Shown: piece after piece, positions 9,068 to 19,580 of the stretch
How positions within the stretch are numbered: position 1 is the first letter of the stretch
How the letters are laid out: each line of letters starts with the position of its first letter
NCBI GenBank assembly: GCA_014925825.1
Contig: JACGCK010000321.1
Span: forward strand, 1 to 42,698
Length of the DNA stretch: 42,698 nt
Direction of reading: 5' to 3'
Source of the DNA: Pholiota molesta
Lineage: Eukaryota; Basidiomycota; Agaricomycetes; Agaricales; Strophariaceae
Notes under the pieces: model-generated
Database searches by the model: none
What the model was told of the DNA's origin: nothing
What the model saw: the letters and a program-made list of their open reading frames with translations, nothing else
Made by a program: the position numbers and the translations under genes

Positions 9068-12000
9068 ATGTCCTCAGCTACGAAGAAAATCTTTGCCAAA
9101 ATGCGGCCTACTCCCCCCGAACAACCTCCAAATCCAACAAGCAGTGCTGTTGACACGACTCTCGAGCTCTCGAAAACTGTGCTCACCATCGTGCAAGACG
9201 TGAGCGGGGTGTTCATCAATTTCCCATATGTTGGCGCGGTGGCTTCGGTCATTCAGCAGTTCCTCACAATCAGGAATGTAAGTGAACGGCTCTTTTGGTT
9301 TCAGTCGCTGTATACCGACCATATTCTTAGGAAATCAAAGCGAACGAGACGCTTTGCCACCAGATCATCGACAAAGTGCTTCGTAGATCAAAGTCCATCT
9401 GCGATGATCTTGCTACTATCGCGAACTCAGACGCTAAAGAGAGGTTGATCAAACTGGAGGGTAGCTTGAGAGAGTACGAAAGGTGCGTCACGAGTTTAGG
9501 TGAACGAACAAATCACTCATCATACTCATAATTCTCCTAGCGAGCTCCGAGCGGCGCTGGATAAGCTGAAGAGACACCAGGCACGAAATCGATGGGACAA
9601 GGTGGTAAACCGTGGGTTGGATGAATTGAACGAAACGGCACGACGATTGGATGAATTTAATCTGGAGTTCATGGTGGTGTGTACACAGTCAATGGTCATC
9701 TAAATAATGGTGAATCTAATTGTTCGACAGAGAATCCTCGTCGACATCAAGACCGAGCTGGCAGCAGTTGCGGACAGGGTTGATAAAATCGAAGTTACCG
9801 AGCCTGCGTACGTCTGCTCATCCCATGTTTAATTTATTACTAATAAACCCACACTCAGCGCCCAGCAAGTCTCCAATGAGACTACGCACGTTCTACCTCC
9901 AAGACCTCACCTAATGGTTGAGCGCGACGTGCAACTGAAGATCGCGCTTGATATCCTCCTCGGTGACGAGCCCTCTCGAATTGCGATCTTAGGCGGCGGT
10001 GGATTTGGAAAGACCACACTGGCGCGTACAATCCTCCACGATCCCAAGATCGTTGAGCGCTACAAGTCGCGCTACTTCTTGTCCTGCGAGGCTTTTACTG
10101 GTGTCGATACGCTGCTTGCGGGTATTGGCAGTATGCTGGACATGAAAGCTTCACCGACCGCCATGCTCGCGTCTATCCGACGCACGCTAGAGACATCTAC
10201 CACACTCTTCTGCCTCGATAACTTCGAAACGCCGTGGGAGCCGTCTGCCACTCGCACCAAGGTCGAAGAATGTCTGGCATCCATTGCCGACATTCCCAAC
10301 TTATCCCTCGTCATCACCACCCGGGGTATGCAAAGGCCCTCCAAAGTCGCGTGGTCACATCCTCTTCTCCCACCTCTATCCACTGTATCGTCAGAGAGCG
10401 CGCGGAAAATTATACAGACCATCTGCGGGCCAGACCATATTATCGATGAACCCACCCAGAATCTTCTTGATGCTGTCGATGGTATTCCTTTGGCAATCAC
10501 TCTAATATCCAACCTCCTCCGAGATGGCGAAAGTTCGCACTCGTTGTGGAATCGCTGGTTGAAACAAGAGACAAAGATCGTCGAGAATGGTGGTGATGAT
10601 CGGGAGTCGAATCTCAACACATCGATAGCAATCTCAGTATCTAGCCCTAGGATAAAAAAGGATCCCGGCGCCATCGCTCTCCTCGCTGCTCTATCTCTAC
10701 TTCCAAACGGTTTTCCCTCCACTTCTGTCGAGCAACTGGGAACATATCTTGGTATCAATGATGTCCATAAGGCTGTACACACATTGCGAGCAGTTGCATT
10801 GATCAAGCCGAATGACACTATCTCATCTCCCCGAATCCAAATGCTCTCGCCCATTCGACTCTTCTGCCTCGGTTTTCTTTCTTCTGATGTTTCTCTGGAG
10901 CTCGAAAATGTCACCAACTATTATATCGGCATTTTTTTATGGGCTTCAAATGCAGTTGATGATGCAGAATGTTATGCTCAGGTTGTTCCAGAGATTCAGA
11001 ATATCCATTCAGTCTTTCAGAGAGTGTTCAAAGTCGGCTACTCCCAGGATATCACTCGCCTCATAACAGCCACTTCTGATCTTACTAGGTGGTCTAACTA
11101 CGTTGGATACCTATCCCAGGATACCATTCAAATGGCCCTCAAAAGCTCAGTCAATCTCCCTATCCCACATGCTGAATGTCTTATATCACTTGCTCGCTTG
11201 TATTGCACTGAAGGCCACCATACAAAGGCTGAAACTTACTTCAGAGAGGCTGCCACACTCTTCAAGCAAGCAAAAGATGTGGATGGGGAGGCACAGGCAT
11301 TAGAATGCTCTGGTACCGTCCTTTATTATTTGGGGCAGCTCAACAAATCAGAAGTTGCATTCCAAACAAGCCTTAAACTCTATACCAAAACTGGCAATAA
11401 GTGGGGAAAAGCAAAAGTTTGCGAAGGGCTTGGGAATTTGTACAGGGTTCAGAACCAATTTTTGGAGGCACAGGCTATGTTATCCGATGCACTGGAGGCC
11501 TACCAACAGATCTCAAATCTTATAGGCCAAGCAAATATTGCTCAAATTCTATCTGATTTCCACTTCGGGAGCGGTAATCTAGTCGAAGCCGAGAAATATG
11601 CCACCAAAGCCTTAAACACAGCAAAACAAGCAAATAGTGCAACCGGGGAGGGAAATGCACTCCAGACACTGGGCCAGATACATCTTGCACTGGATAGGGT
11701 TCCGGAAGCCAGGCAGGCTCTCCAGCAGGCCCTTATAATATTCAAGCAGCAGAATGCTCCCATTAACCAGCTCAATGGCATCGATGACCTAGCAGAGGTT
11801 TACATCCGATCTGACCAGCTGTCTGCAGCAGAGGCGCTGCTCACAGCAGCCTCCAAGGTGGACCTGGATGTGGAACAGATACCCTCCATTTTGACTAAGC
11901 TCGGGCAGCTTTATATCTGCGGCAACCGCCTCGACAAGGCCGAAACCCACTTGGATGACGCACTCCAGCACTGCCGGAGATTTGATCGCAAAGACCAGCA

Positions 12001-12490
12001 GGCTATGGTTCTCGCACATCTAGGGACCATATATTTCAAGTCCGATCGACTGGACGAAGCGGAGCAGGTGCTTAAATCTATCCCAGATCTTGGCACATGG
12101 ACTGATGTCAAAATTCACCGACTCTGGGCCCTCGGAGACCTCTACATCATCAAAGGAGACCTCGAAGATGCGCAGGCTTCATTAAATGCAGCAATGGCTG
12201 GATGCAAAGATTGGGGGGAACATCCATTGTCATATCAGCAAGGCAACATCCTTCGCAGCATGGGAACCCTCCACGTAAAACGAGGCCGCGTCGATCGCGC
12301 GATACGGGCATTCAAGCGGGCACGCGAATTCCATCGCAAGGCGCAGTGGGTCTCCGAGCAGGCCACCGACCTCAAGCGACTCGGCGAGGCATATAAAATG
12401 CTGGAGAGGGCCGAGGAGGCAGGGGCGGCATTCAGGGAGGCGGAGGACCTGATGGAGAGTGTTCATGAGGCTCGCATTTTGAAGGAATAA
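9068..12490 (+). CDS. NLR-like protein A: helical N-terminus, NB-ARC-like ATPase, TPR repeats
   Basis: The inferred exons are 9068-9277, 9331-9482, 9541-9676, 9731-9807 and 9859-12490, with introns of 51-58 nt, all GT-AG. They join to 1068 residues. Residues about 25-190 form amphipathic helices (PYVGAVASVIQQFL, then KANETLCHQIIDKVL), a pattern like the MLKL/HeLo-type four-helix bundle that can permeabilise membranes. The ATPase core has the P-loop GGGGFGKTTLA (about 237-247), a Walker-B-like FCLDNFETPWE (about 309-319), SLVITTRG (about 341) and the GxP-type GIPLA (about 400). QMLSPIRLF occupies the winged-helix end, and no canonical MHD is visible. From about residue 605 to the end lie TPR-like 40-residue helical pairs (for example GEGNALQTLGQIHLALDRVPEARQAL-type units). 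The start was chosen because exon 1 is 70 codons, as in gene B. The role in nonself recognition or cell death is inferred from the family. Confidence 0.9.
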
Positions 12491-14485
12491 ATGTAGCTAC
12501 GTGTTTTTCTGTACTTGGTGTGAATGTGATTGGATATGAACATTTTCATTATGTATTGTATTATAGCCTGTATGATAGTGAGGGGACCACTGTAAATTTC
12601 ACTTCTCTCCGCGCCTTTCGCGATGGCGCACGAAACCACAACCAAACCTATCTAAACACCTGCTCTCAATAATGTAAAGGATGAGGTCTCGGAGAAATCG
12701 AAATCGATTACCGTTCGAATTCGAAGGCAACTTGGCTTGACGGAGGTGAATAAAAATCCTAGTAGAAAAGTGAGGTTTGCGATGATTGTGCAAATTACAT
12801 TCCATCGCTTACGCAAGAGAAACCTTCAATGAAAATGTAATTCCAGCTTTTATTAGTATATTCTACGTACATGGAGCTCGGTACACCAAAGTACATGCGG
12901 ATGGTAGATCACTGTCGTATTAGTTTCTACATTAAGCACGATGAAAAAAGATAGCACATATCATTTGCGTATGATAGGAACTTGAATAATGTCAATGTAG
13001 CGGGAAGGTGGCAACTTCGGCATAACATATTGAGCAAGTCAATGTGCGCGCGGTATCCCCACTCCTTAGTCGATGCTGCTCTGGTATAGCTGGGTACTCA
13101 ACCCGACATGGTATGCATATCACTACCTGCGGTCGGTCCTTAGCTAAGGCTGCGTAAGAAGATACAGCGCTGGATTGAAAACAAAAAGTACGAGGTTGTA
13201 CCCTTAGAATGTCATGAATAATGCTGGCAAAGTCGCAGAACCCGCATTGCCTGAGGAGGCTGAGGGTGGCGAATAGGCAGACAGATGACTCTTTCCTGGA
13301 CGCGAAGGTCGAGCTTAGATGGGCGATATCTCGTTCATAAAGCACTTACGACACTCGTCTATGCCCTAAGGGAGGAGAAATAAGAGGCTAGAAAAAATCG
13401 ATTATCGAAGCAATATCCCCTCGAGTGCGTGCTACGCGTCGGTGTCGTGATCTCTGAGATTGGGAAGTTGTAAATCCGTATTCAGAGCGAGCACGGGATA
13501 CAGACAGTTTGAAGGTCCAATTGCACGAGCGCTATCGCACAGTCGCATAAGCATACATACAGTAAAACTCAACCACAGTAACTTACTATATGCCGCCGAA
13601 TCTTGCTCTTATCGCGTTCCAGGTGAATTGCTAAGTGATCGCCCGACAGACTAAAAATCAGGAGCATGTCTAGCCGTGCAACATCATATATAGATACTCA
13701 CTTTGCTGTAAAACACAAGAGGCTAAACACCCTTCGATATTGAGCCGATCGCTGTCGGTGACAGCTGCTGGAGGTGTGATGAGAGCAAAGATCTGAAGTC
13801 AATGTGAGTTGCCATATGAGGGAGGAGCGGATGTCGTGGGTGTAGAGACACACCGTCGGTCACCTGCATCGAGTTCATGCCGGCGGACAAGGGTCGGACT
13901 GGAGGGAGTGGTGAGCGGACGGGGCTATTTGCCATAAGGACGCAATGAAGTGCCAATAGGTGGGTGCGGCACGCCGGCACTGCTGCAAGCTGGTAGTTAT
14001 TGAGATACGGGCGACGGAGGGGATGAATTTTTTCGCGAAGATGCACCTGCAATGGAGAGATCTGTAGAGAGAAAAATCAAACCACGGGTAGACAAAGACG
14101 GGAAAGAGCACCTACATACATCAGTAGAAATGTGTCACAGCGGTAGACGAGCATCGAAAAGCTCGCTACTCTCCGATGGTGACCCTAGTAGCAGTTGAAG
14201 AAAGTCGAGGATTCATAGCTTCGGCACTCTGATGAGGCGCAGAATATTTCATGGCGGGGCTGGTGTCGGACGATGGCAAATCAAAGGGCTACGCGGACAA
14301 AGGTGGTAGGGGCGGAGGGAACAGTGGATCATCGAAGGTCAGGCTCCGGGCCCAGGGAAGACCAAAAGTCGAAAAACACGTCGATGCGGCCATCTGTCCC
14401 AACATCAGTAGAGTGTGCGTGCAAAAAGGGCTGAATCCTACGATATCCGCTATCTGTGTAAAACCTAGCTCCTGGTAACGTCCTG
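12491..14485. repeat. D block, copy 1 (conserved 3' flank of NLR genes)
   Basis: The block starts directly after the stop with TAAATGTAGCTACGTG, shared with NLR B and nearly with NLR C, so its first part is the 3' UTR. It continues collinearly with 25206-27350 and 35826-37880. Landmarks are TCAATGAAAATGTAATTCCA (about 12826), GCTGCGTAAGAAGATACA (about 13150), GCGAGCACGGGATACAGACA (about 13488) and GTGTCGGACGATGGCA (about 14262). Minus-strand openings exist in each copy, for example around 14250-14410 (TDVGTDGRIDVFFDFWSSL in the third copy). None is open throughout in all copies, and no domain was recognised. It could hide a decayed minus-strand gene. Confidence 0.6.
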
Positions 14486-15054
14486 CTCTACGTATACGAG
14501 CTAATACATACCTCGCAATGAATCAACCCCAATGCCCAAAGTTCAATAGTTCATTACTAGCGCCATTCAGTACGAAGTGATGGGACCAGCGCCAGGACTG
14601 GGCGATCCAGACAGGTGCCATCCGCATCTGACGGTGAGTGCAACGTTCTTGATACATGTGGATCCAGTGGGTTTCATAATATGGTTCACGTTCTTCGAAG
14701 ATGCAGTCGAATCCAACGCAAAGCGTTCGCTATTTGCCACTCGAGGCTGGTAGGCAATGGGTGCGGAAGGTTCTAACAGATTGCAAGACACGATAGAGCG
14801 AAACTCGGTCGATAATCAGCCCCATGCTTTCGACGGACAATTACTACGCACAGCAGAAACATGATCAACATGAGCGGAAGACAAGATATGCGTTAGAGTA
14901 GGAACAACAGGGCTCCTATCGATCGAATTCCTTCAACTTCGATGATAGAATCAATGTAGGGGCAAGGCACTAAGACGAGCGATCGATGGTTGAAGTACAG
15001 TCGTCGATTGTTTGTCAGTCATCCAGCCGACCTTCAGCAGCCAAATCAAACTCA
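14486..15054. other. Spacer with a short segment duplicated near 21160
   Basis: No gene was identified. The stretch around 14728-14775 (CGTTCGCTATTTGCC.CTCGAGGCTGG...GTGCGGAAGGTTCTA) recurs, diverged, at 21157-21212 upstream of NLR B. It would read SVRYLPLEAGRQWVRKVL here and SVRYLRLEVGVLGVRKVL there, so it may be the end of a decayed gene belonging to the repeated unit. Confidence 0.3.
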
Positions 15055-15690
15055 ATACGGGCTTCGAACTCATGACTCCAGGCTCAGCGAACGACGGGAA
15101 AGGTGCAGTCACGTACACCAGAGCATCGCCGATATACGGGTGGTATACCTCTCCAAGCTCGCTCCTCCCTAGCCTTCAAGACCCATTACGCGACAGAAAC
15201 ACCAACGCGTCTCCGACAATGCTCCATAGCGACACCTCCCTGCCCCCATAATTCATGCGATGAAGCCTCCACCCCGCCGTGCACGTTGTCACCCCCCAAG
15301 AAGCGCTATGGAAAGGGGCGCTTGCACACGCCCGCTCGGAACGTTCGAGCTCAGTGTTAAGCTACGTAGGTAGAGGCAGCGCGTCATAGGGGCTGATACG
15401 TGCAGGAGGTTAGCGTGCGCTAGTTGCAGGAGACGACCCCGACTGGGGTCCGTTCGAGCAGGTATGCGTTGCTAGAATCTTGAACTGCGGATGGGAGCGA
15501 ACAGGGAGAATGGCGTGAATGAGGGAAGTCGTGGGTGTTGCTGATCCTGAAGTAGATATGGGCGATCGTGGGTGCAGGTGTACAGCGGGGTGGGACTGCA
15601 ACTGGATTGCAAGCGCTAGGCCGGACGAGCGAGATGGTGGGTGCAGATCCGGGATGGTGACGCCAGTGATCGACGTAGGAGGCAATGCTC
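15055..15690. repeat. Diverged duplicated spacer segment, copy 2
   Basis: This is the partner of 7690-8300 (shared GGAAAGGGGCGCTTGC, GAGCAGGTATGCGTTGC and GATTGCAAGCGC). Short overlapping frames on both strands have no recognisable product. Confidence 0.45.
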
Positions 15691-15739
15691 ATCCACTATA
15701 TGAGCTCGGGCGGCACTCCGCTGCCAGAGACTACCGCTA

Positions 15740-16400
15740 GCATCACGCCTTTCTCGCCGTCCCTGTCGAGATTCTCAGCAACGAGCTGCCGGGGTCGAGA
15801 GCGAGGAATGCGATTTCGACGAAGTTTGTGGGACGAACACTGTGGAGCAAACTGCGCAATGAGCAGAGTACGTTAACCAGGAACATATTGCATGTATGCA
15901 GTGGCGCGCAAGGAGTGCGGATGGGTTTGCAATAGAAGTAGAAGCGAGTGAATATATGCTTCCATGGACGATAGCAGTAGACGCACGTAAATGGACATTG
16001 TAGGCGGGAATCATGACCAAGGCAGTATCGCTGTATGGGGTAGACAAGCGCTCGAACGAGCGAGCTACGGCGACCACACACTCAAGCGTAGGGCCGAATA
16101 TTTGACAGATGGACAAGGATTGGCATCGGTGCGAGTTCTGTACACAACCAAACATCGGCCTGCCGAAGGTCGAATAGCGCCCGCCAGTTTACAGGTACAT
16201 CCGTTGAAGACTCGCTACAGATGCTGGCTGGCAGCAGCCTTCGCCTCGACCCCTCGACTGGCGTCGGGTACCAAAGACTGTACGTTCTTCACAATATCCC
16301 TGTGAGATTCCCGCCGATTCTGGGCATCCCCCGCCGAGTCGTGAACACCGTTAGTCGCAAGCTGGATTTGGCGCTTGCGAAGTTTCTAGGACACGACTAG
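15740..16400 (+). pseudogene. Unidentified gene remnant with coding-like exons
   Basis: An open stretch at about 15748-15870 reads FLAVPVEILSNELPGSRARN, then KFVGRTLWSKLRNEQ, and runs into a possible donor (GTACGT, about 15870). A second open stretch, about 16092-16400, has no start codon. It reads SVEDSLQMLAGSSLRLDP, then YQRLYVLHNIPVRFPPILG, and ends RKLDLALAKFLGHD with a TAG at 16398-16400. The hydrophobic periodicity and splice-compatible borders look like a real C-terminal exon. I recognise no family. The frames between the two pieces do not join simply, so the gene is either broken or has introns I could not resolve. Confidence 0.25.
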
Positions 16401-16702
16401 ATACGACTCATACGGGCGTCGAGTCACCTAAGCGATGGCAAGCGATGATTAAAGCCTCGAGAGATGAAGTAGGCGGCGGCGAAATCACCCCACAACGATT
16501 CCGTGATATCTTTCGGTCGGGAATGATTTTGAGCATGTCCGAGTGGTTAGAGAGTGGTTGGGATATCGCGACATAGAGTACATCATAGGTGCTGTGAGAG
16601 AGGGGCGTTGTGGGTAGCAGGAGCTGTGGAGGTGGCTGAGTAGTGCAAGTCAAGGCCGCAAGTGCAGATGAGAGGGGTTCCCTGGGCATGTAGCTCCGCA
16701 CA
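16401..16702. other. Spacer left of the foldback element
   Basis: Diverged similarity to about 19735-20010 (CAAGCGATGATT..., GAGGTGGCTGAG versus GACGTGGCTGAG, AAGTGCAGATGAGAG versus GAGTGCAGATGCGAG) shows that this is duplicated sequence into which the element at 16703 inserted. The 103-codon minus-strand opening here has no recognisable domain. Confidence 0.4.
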
Positions 16703-17533
16703 CACGTCGGGGGTACCAATCTTTGGAGGCCCTCTAAAGATTGGTCCCAAAGGTAGACCCATAGGTTGTATATGGAATTAACTCTGAAATAAATTTATAT
16801 TTTATCTGCGGAGAGTATGTGTAAAACGTCCCACATGTTATCTATAGAATAACCTGTACATTCTATCTGTAGAGAATTCACAATGTTTTCTGCAAAGACA
16901 GTTCACAGATTGGTCTAAATTATATCTACAGGACTTTCTGCAGAGACATTCCATATCTAATCTGTGGGGGCCTCCTATAGATAATTGTACAGATAACCTG
17001 CAGGCCAACCTGTGGAAAGACTCTGCAGATTATCTGTAGAGCGAAGTTACAGAAGTCTCCAAAGGTTTCTCCAAAGATTATCTGCGGAGACTCCCCAAAG
17101 GTAAATCGGTACGCTGATCCGGGTCACGTGATTATCTTTGGAGCCTCTCCGCAGATAATCTTTGGAGAAACCTTTGGAGACTTCTGTAATTTCGCTCTAC
17201 AGATAATCTGCAGAGTCTTTCCACAGGTTGGCCTGCAGGTTGTCTGCACAATTTTCTATAGGAGGTCCCCACAGATTAGATATGGAATGTCTCTGCAGAA
17301 AGTCCTGTAGATATAATTTAGACCAATCTGTGAACTGTCTTTGCAGAAAACATTGTGAATTCTCTACAGATAGAATGTACAGGTTATTCTATAGATAACA
17401 TGTGGGACGTTTTACACATACTCTCCGCAGATAAAATTCAAATTGATTTCATAGCTAATTCCATATATAACGTTTGGGTCAAACTTTGGGACCAATCTTT
17501 AGAGGGCCTCCAAAGTTTGGCACCCCCGACGTG
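16703..17533. mobile_element. 831-bp foldback (palindromic) non-autonomous DNA transposon, 3-bp target duplication ACA
   Basis: The ends are CACGTCGGGGGT (16703-16714) and ACCCCCGACGTG (17522-17533), perfect 12-bp inverted repeats, flanked by ACA on both sides (16700-16702 and 17534-17536). The inverted similarity extends almost the full length. The left arm (to about 17107) is nearly the reverse complement of the right arm (from about 17138), around a short loop containing GATCCGGGTCACGTG. Each arm is packed with variants of TCTGCAGAG, TCTGTAGAG and TCTCCAAAG, plausible subterminal binding sites. Termini beginning CAC with a 3-bp duplication fit the CACTA/EnSpm (CMC) group, but that class assignment is tentative. 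There is no coding capacity. A transcript would fold into a hairpin of about 390 bp per arm. Confidence 0.85.
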
Positions 17534-17536
17534 ACA

Positions 17537-18699
17537 GAGAGAGATGAGTATGGCGGGAGACGGAAGAGACGAAGCAGAAAGTGTGCGGGGAATTCCGGCT
17601 GCGGGATCTCCCGGTCCGGAATCCCATCTGCGCATCCAATGCGCGTCCAATGCGCGTCCTCGCATTTTGTGTAAATACTGATCTCGCTCACAAACTTATA
17701 TTGTGCATATCATCTGTAAGCCCACAATTAACTTTCAAATAGCAGCCCCCAAAGGGATTTATTTTGCAGTAGTCGTTCCCTGAATAGAACGTGCTCAGAA
17801 CAGGAGAATTGTAATGACCATTCTGTCTTCAACGACAAAGACACGAACGAGCCACCGTTGGGTGCTCAATTCACGGGCGCGTCGACTTTTGCTACATACC
17901 TTCAGGCATGGATCGGTCGACATCTTCTTCTTCTCCGCCGCACGATCTGAAAATCTGATCATGACCCAAAAAATCGAATCAACGTTCAACAACAAAGCAG
18001 GAATATCTCATGATCAAGCAAAGCACGAATTCGAATCACGTACACGTCATAGCATACTATCTCCGAGTCCTACCAGATTCCACCCCGCGGCTCCTCCCAA
18101 ATGTATCGCGTCCTCATAGCCCGCTTGCGTCGAATCCTTTTGCATAGCCATCTAACGCCATCCATCCCAGCCTGAAGAATCGCGACCAAACGACATCCGA
18201 CTATAACCCAAAACCCATATCACGCTACAATTCGTAGCGAAACCGGGCGCCCCAGCTAGCGTCACGCGTGTGAGACGCGAGATTTGTTTGAACGCGGGTG
18301 GAAAGGCAGCACATCCTCTCTGGGAATACAGTGATGCGCCAGGATCGCGCCGTGGCATTGGCTATAGTGAGCGGTGAATTGAATCCATGAGCGGGTGTTC
18401 GCAGGCGGATCGCAGGCGGAGAACTTGTTACTGGGGATACGCAGAGAACGTGTGTATATGGGGCCGACGTGGCTCAGCAGAGGTGAAGTGGGAAGGTTCT
18501 CTAGATGTAACAAATCACCGATAGGCGAAGATTGGGTTTGGGGGTCGAGGTTGTGGAGGTCTTGACATTTTTGGAGCATCGTCGAAACCGCTGGAATAGA
18601 GGAGGAAATCAGTAAGGAAAAGGGGCAGATTGGAGCGTGAGGGACAAAAAGAACCTTTTCGCGCTCCCTGCTGATGCTGCGGGCATCTTCGTCTTCGTC
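17537..18699. other. Gene-poor spacer
   Basis: No gene could be supported. Short direct repeats CCAATGCGCGT lie at about 17635-17660. Around 18480-18560 the sequence (minus strand AACCTTCCC.CT.CACCTCTGC) resembles the region 3' of the PCNA relics near 4390 and 40300, so the right edge belongs to an old, diverged copy of the repeated unit. Confidence 0.4.
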
Positions 18700-18859
18700 C
18701 ATACCGTAATCCTCGCCCTCGTCCTCGCATGTTCCATCTCCACATCATCATCATTCTTCGCCTAACCTTCCCTCCTTCACCCGCATGCCATCCTCATCGA
18801 TCCCAGATCCTCTTCATCATATCATCGCCCTTCATCTCCATGACCTAGGTCCCCTCGCT

Positions 18860-19580
18860 CCCTCACGCTGCGACTCTGTTTCAGCAAAGCAGAGCCACTG
18901 GCAACCTAGCTATCCAAGGCGAAGCGGACTCGCGCATTGCAGACCTTGATGCGGATGTACTCGAGAGGTTGCGAACGACGTGGTCGAGCTCGCGAACAGG
19001 GTGTTGCGGGTGTTCTATTCGATCTCAGAGATGGTGATGGCATCGATGTACATGAACTTTCCGTCGTATTCTGCGAGACGGTCGGAGTCTGGAGGCGAGG
19101 GAGTCAGCGGCGGAGGACGAAGGCTAGGCAGCATGAAGGGAGGACGGAGGGAATGCAGAGAGGCTAGGGATGGCGACAACGAAGGGACGGAGTGGAAAGA
19201 TGGAATGGGATACTAGGAACTGACTTTGGTTTCATAGACAAAGTAAGCACGTATCCCTTATTTCTTGCCTTGAGGGTGCCAAGGGGCGCGAATATCATGG
19301 TCTTAAGCACGTTGCGAACCTTGGAGGGTGAAGCCAGGTCGACATACAAGCGGTCGCCGTTATAGCGCTTGTTGAATGTGAGGGCAGAAAATCCCATTCT
19401 TGACGACGGCGATGTAAGAGTTGACCATGGCTTGAAGGTCGATGACCTCCGTTTCTATCCAAAGTTGGTGATGACGGATGCGAAGCGTCAGATGCGCCAC
19501 GCCAGATAAAATAGGAATAAAATGCACCAGGGAGGGTATCGGCTTCATGGAGTTTGCCTTGGAGCTTGCTTTGAGGATGG
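18860..19580 (-). pseudogene. PCNA: PCNA pseudogene, diverged copy in unit 2
   Basis: On the minus strand, starting near 19580, the order follows PCNA. LQGKLHEADTL (about 19535-19570) matches the start. TEVIDLQAMVNSYIAVVK (about 19405-19460) matches the ..LQAMDNSHVALV.. strand. After one frame change come FNKRYNGDRLYVDLASPSKV, then LKARNKGYVLTLSMKPK (about 19230-19375), matching YRCD...GVNL.SLSKV and TLKA.D....L. A GTCAGT donor follows. Past the intron, AEYDGKFMYIDAITISEIE (about 19020-19075) matches AEYDMKLMDIDADTLGIPE, and YIRIKVCNARVRFALDS, stop, VASGSALLKQ (about 18890-18965) matches SVRIEVSKEGVRF..ANGSVLLK. Stops and frameshifts make it nonfunctional. It is clearly more diverged from copies 1-3 than those are from one another. 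Confidence 0.75.

Noticed and set aside
10072..10917. A 281-codon minus-strand open frame antisense to NLR A.
   Set aside because: It is a shadow of the ATPase-coding exon, and the same antisense openness appears over NLR B and C because of codon usage.
16703..17533. The large palindrome as a replication origin, centromere element or CRISPR-like array.
   Set aside because: Perfect 12-bp termini with a flanking 3-bp duplication identify it as a transposable element, and the internal repeats are not regularly spaced.
18860..19580. First reading of the minus-strand segments as a RAD1-type checkpoint clamp.
   Set aside because: The order of motifs (start ..LQ.KLHEADTL, LQAM.NS.VA, AEYDGKFMYID, ..SGSALLKQ) and the acidic insertion fit PCNA much better across four copies.
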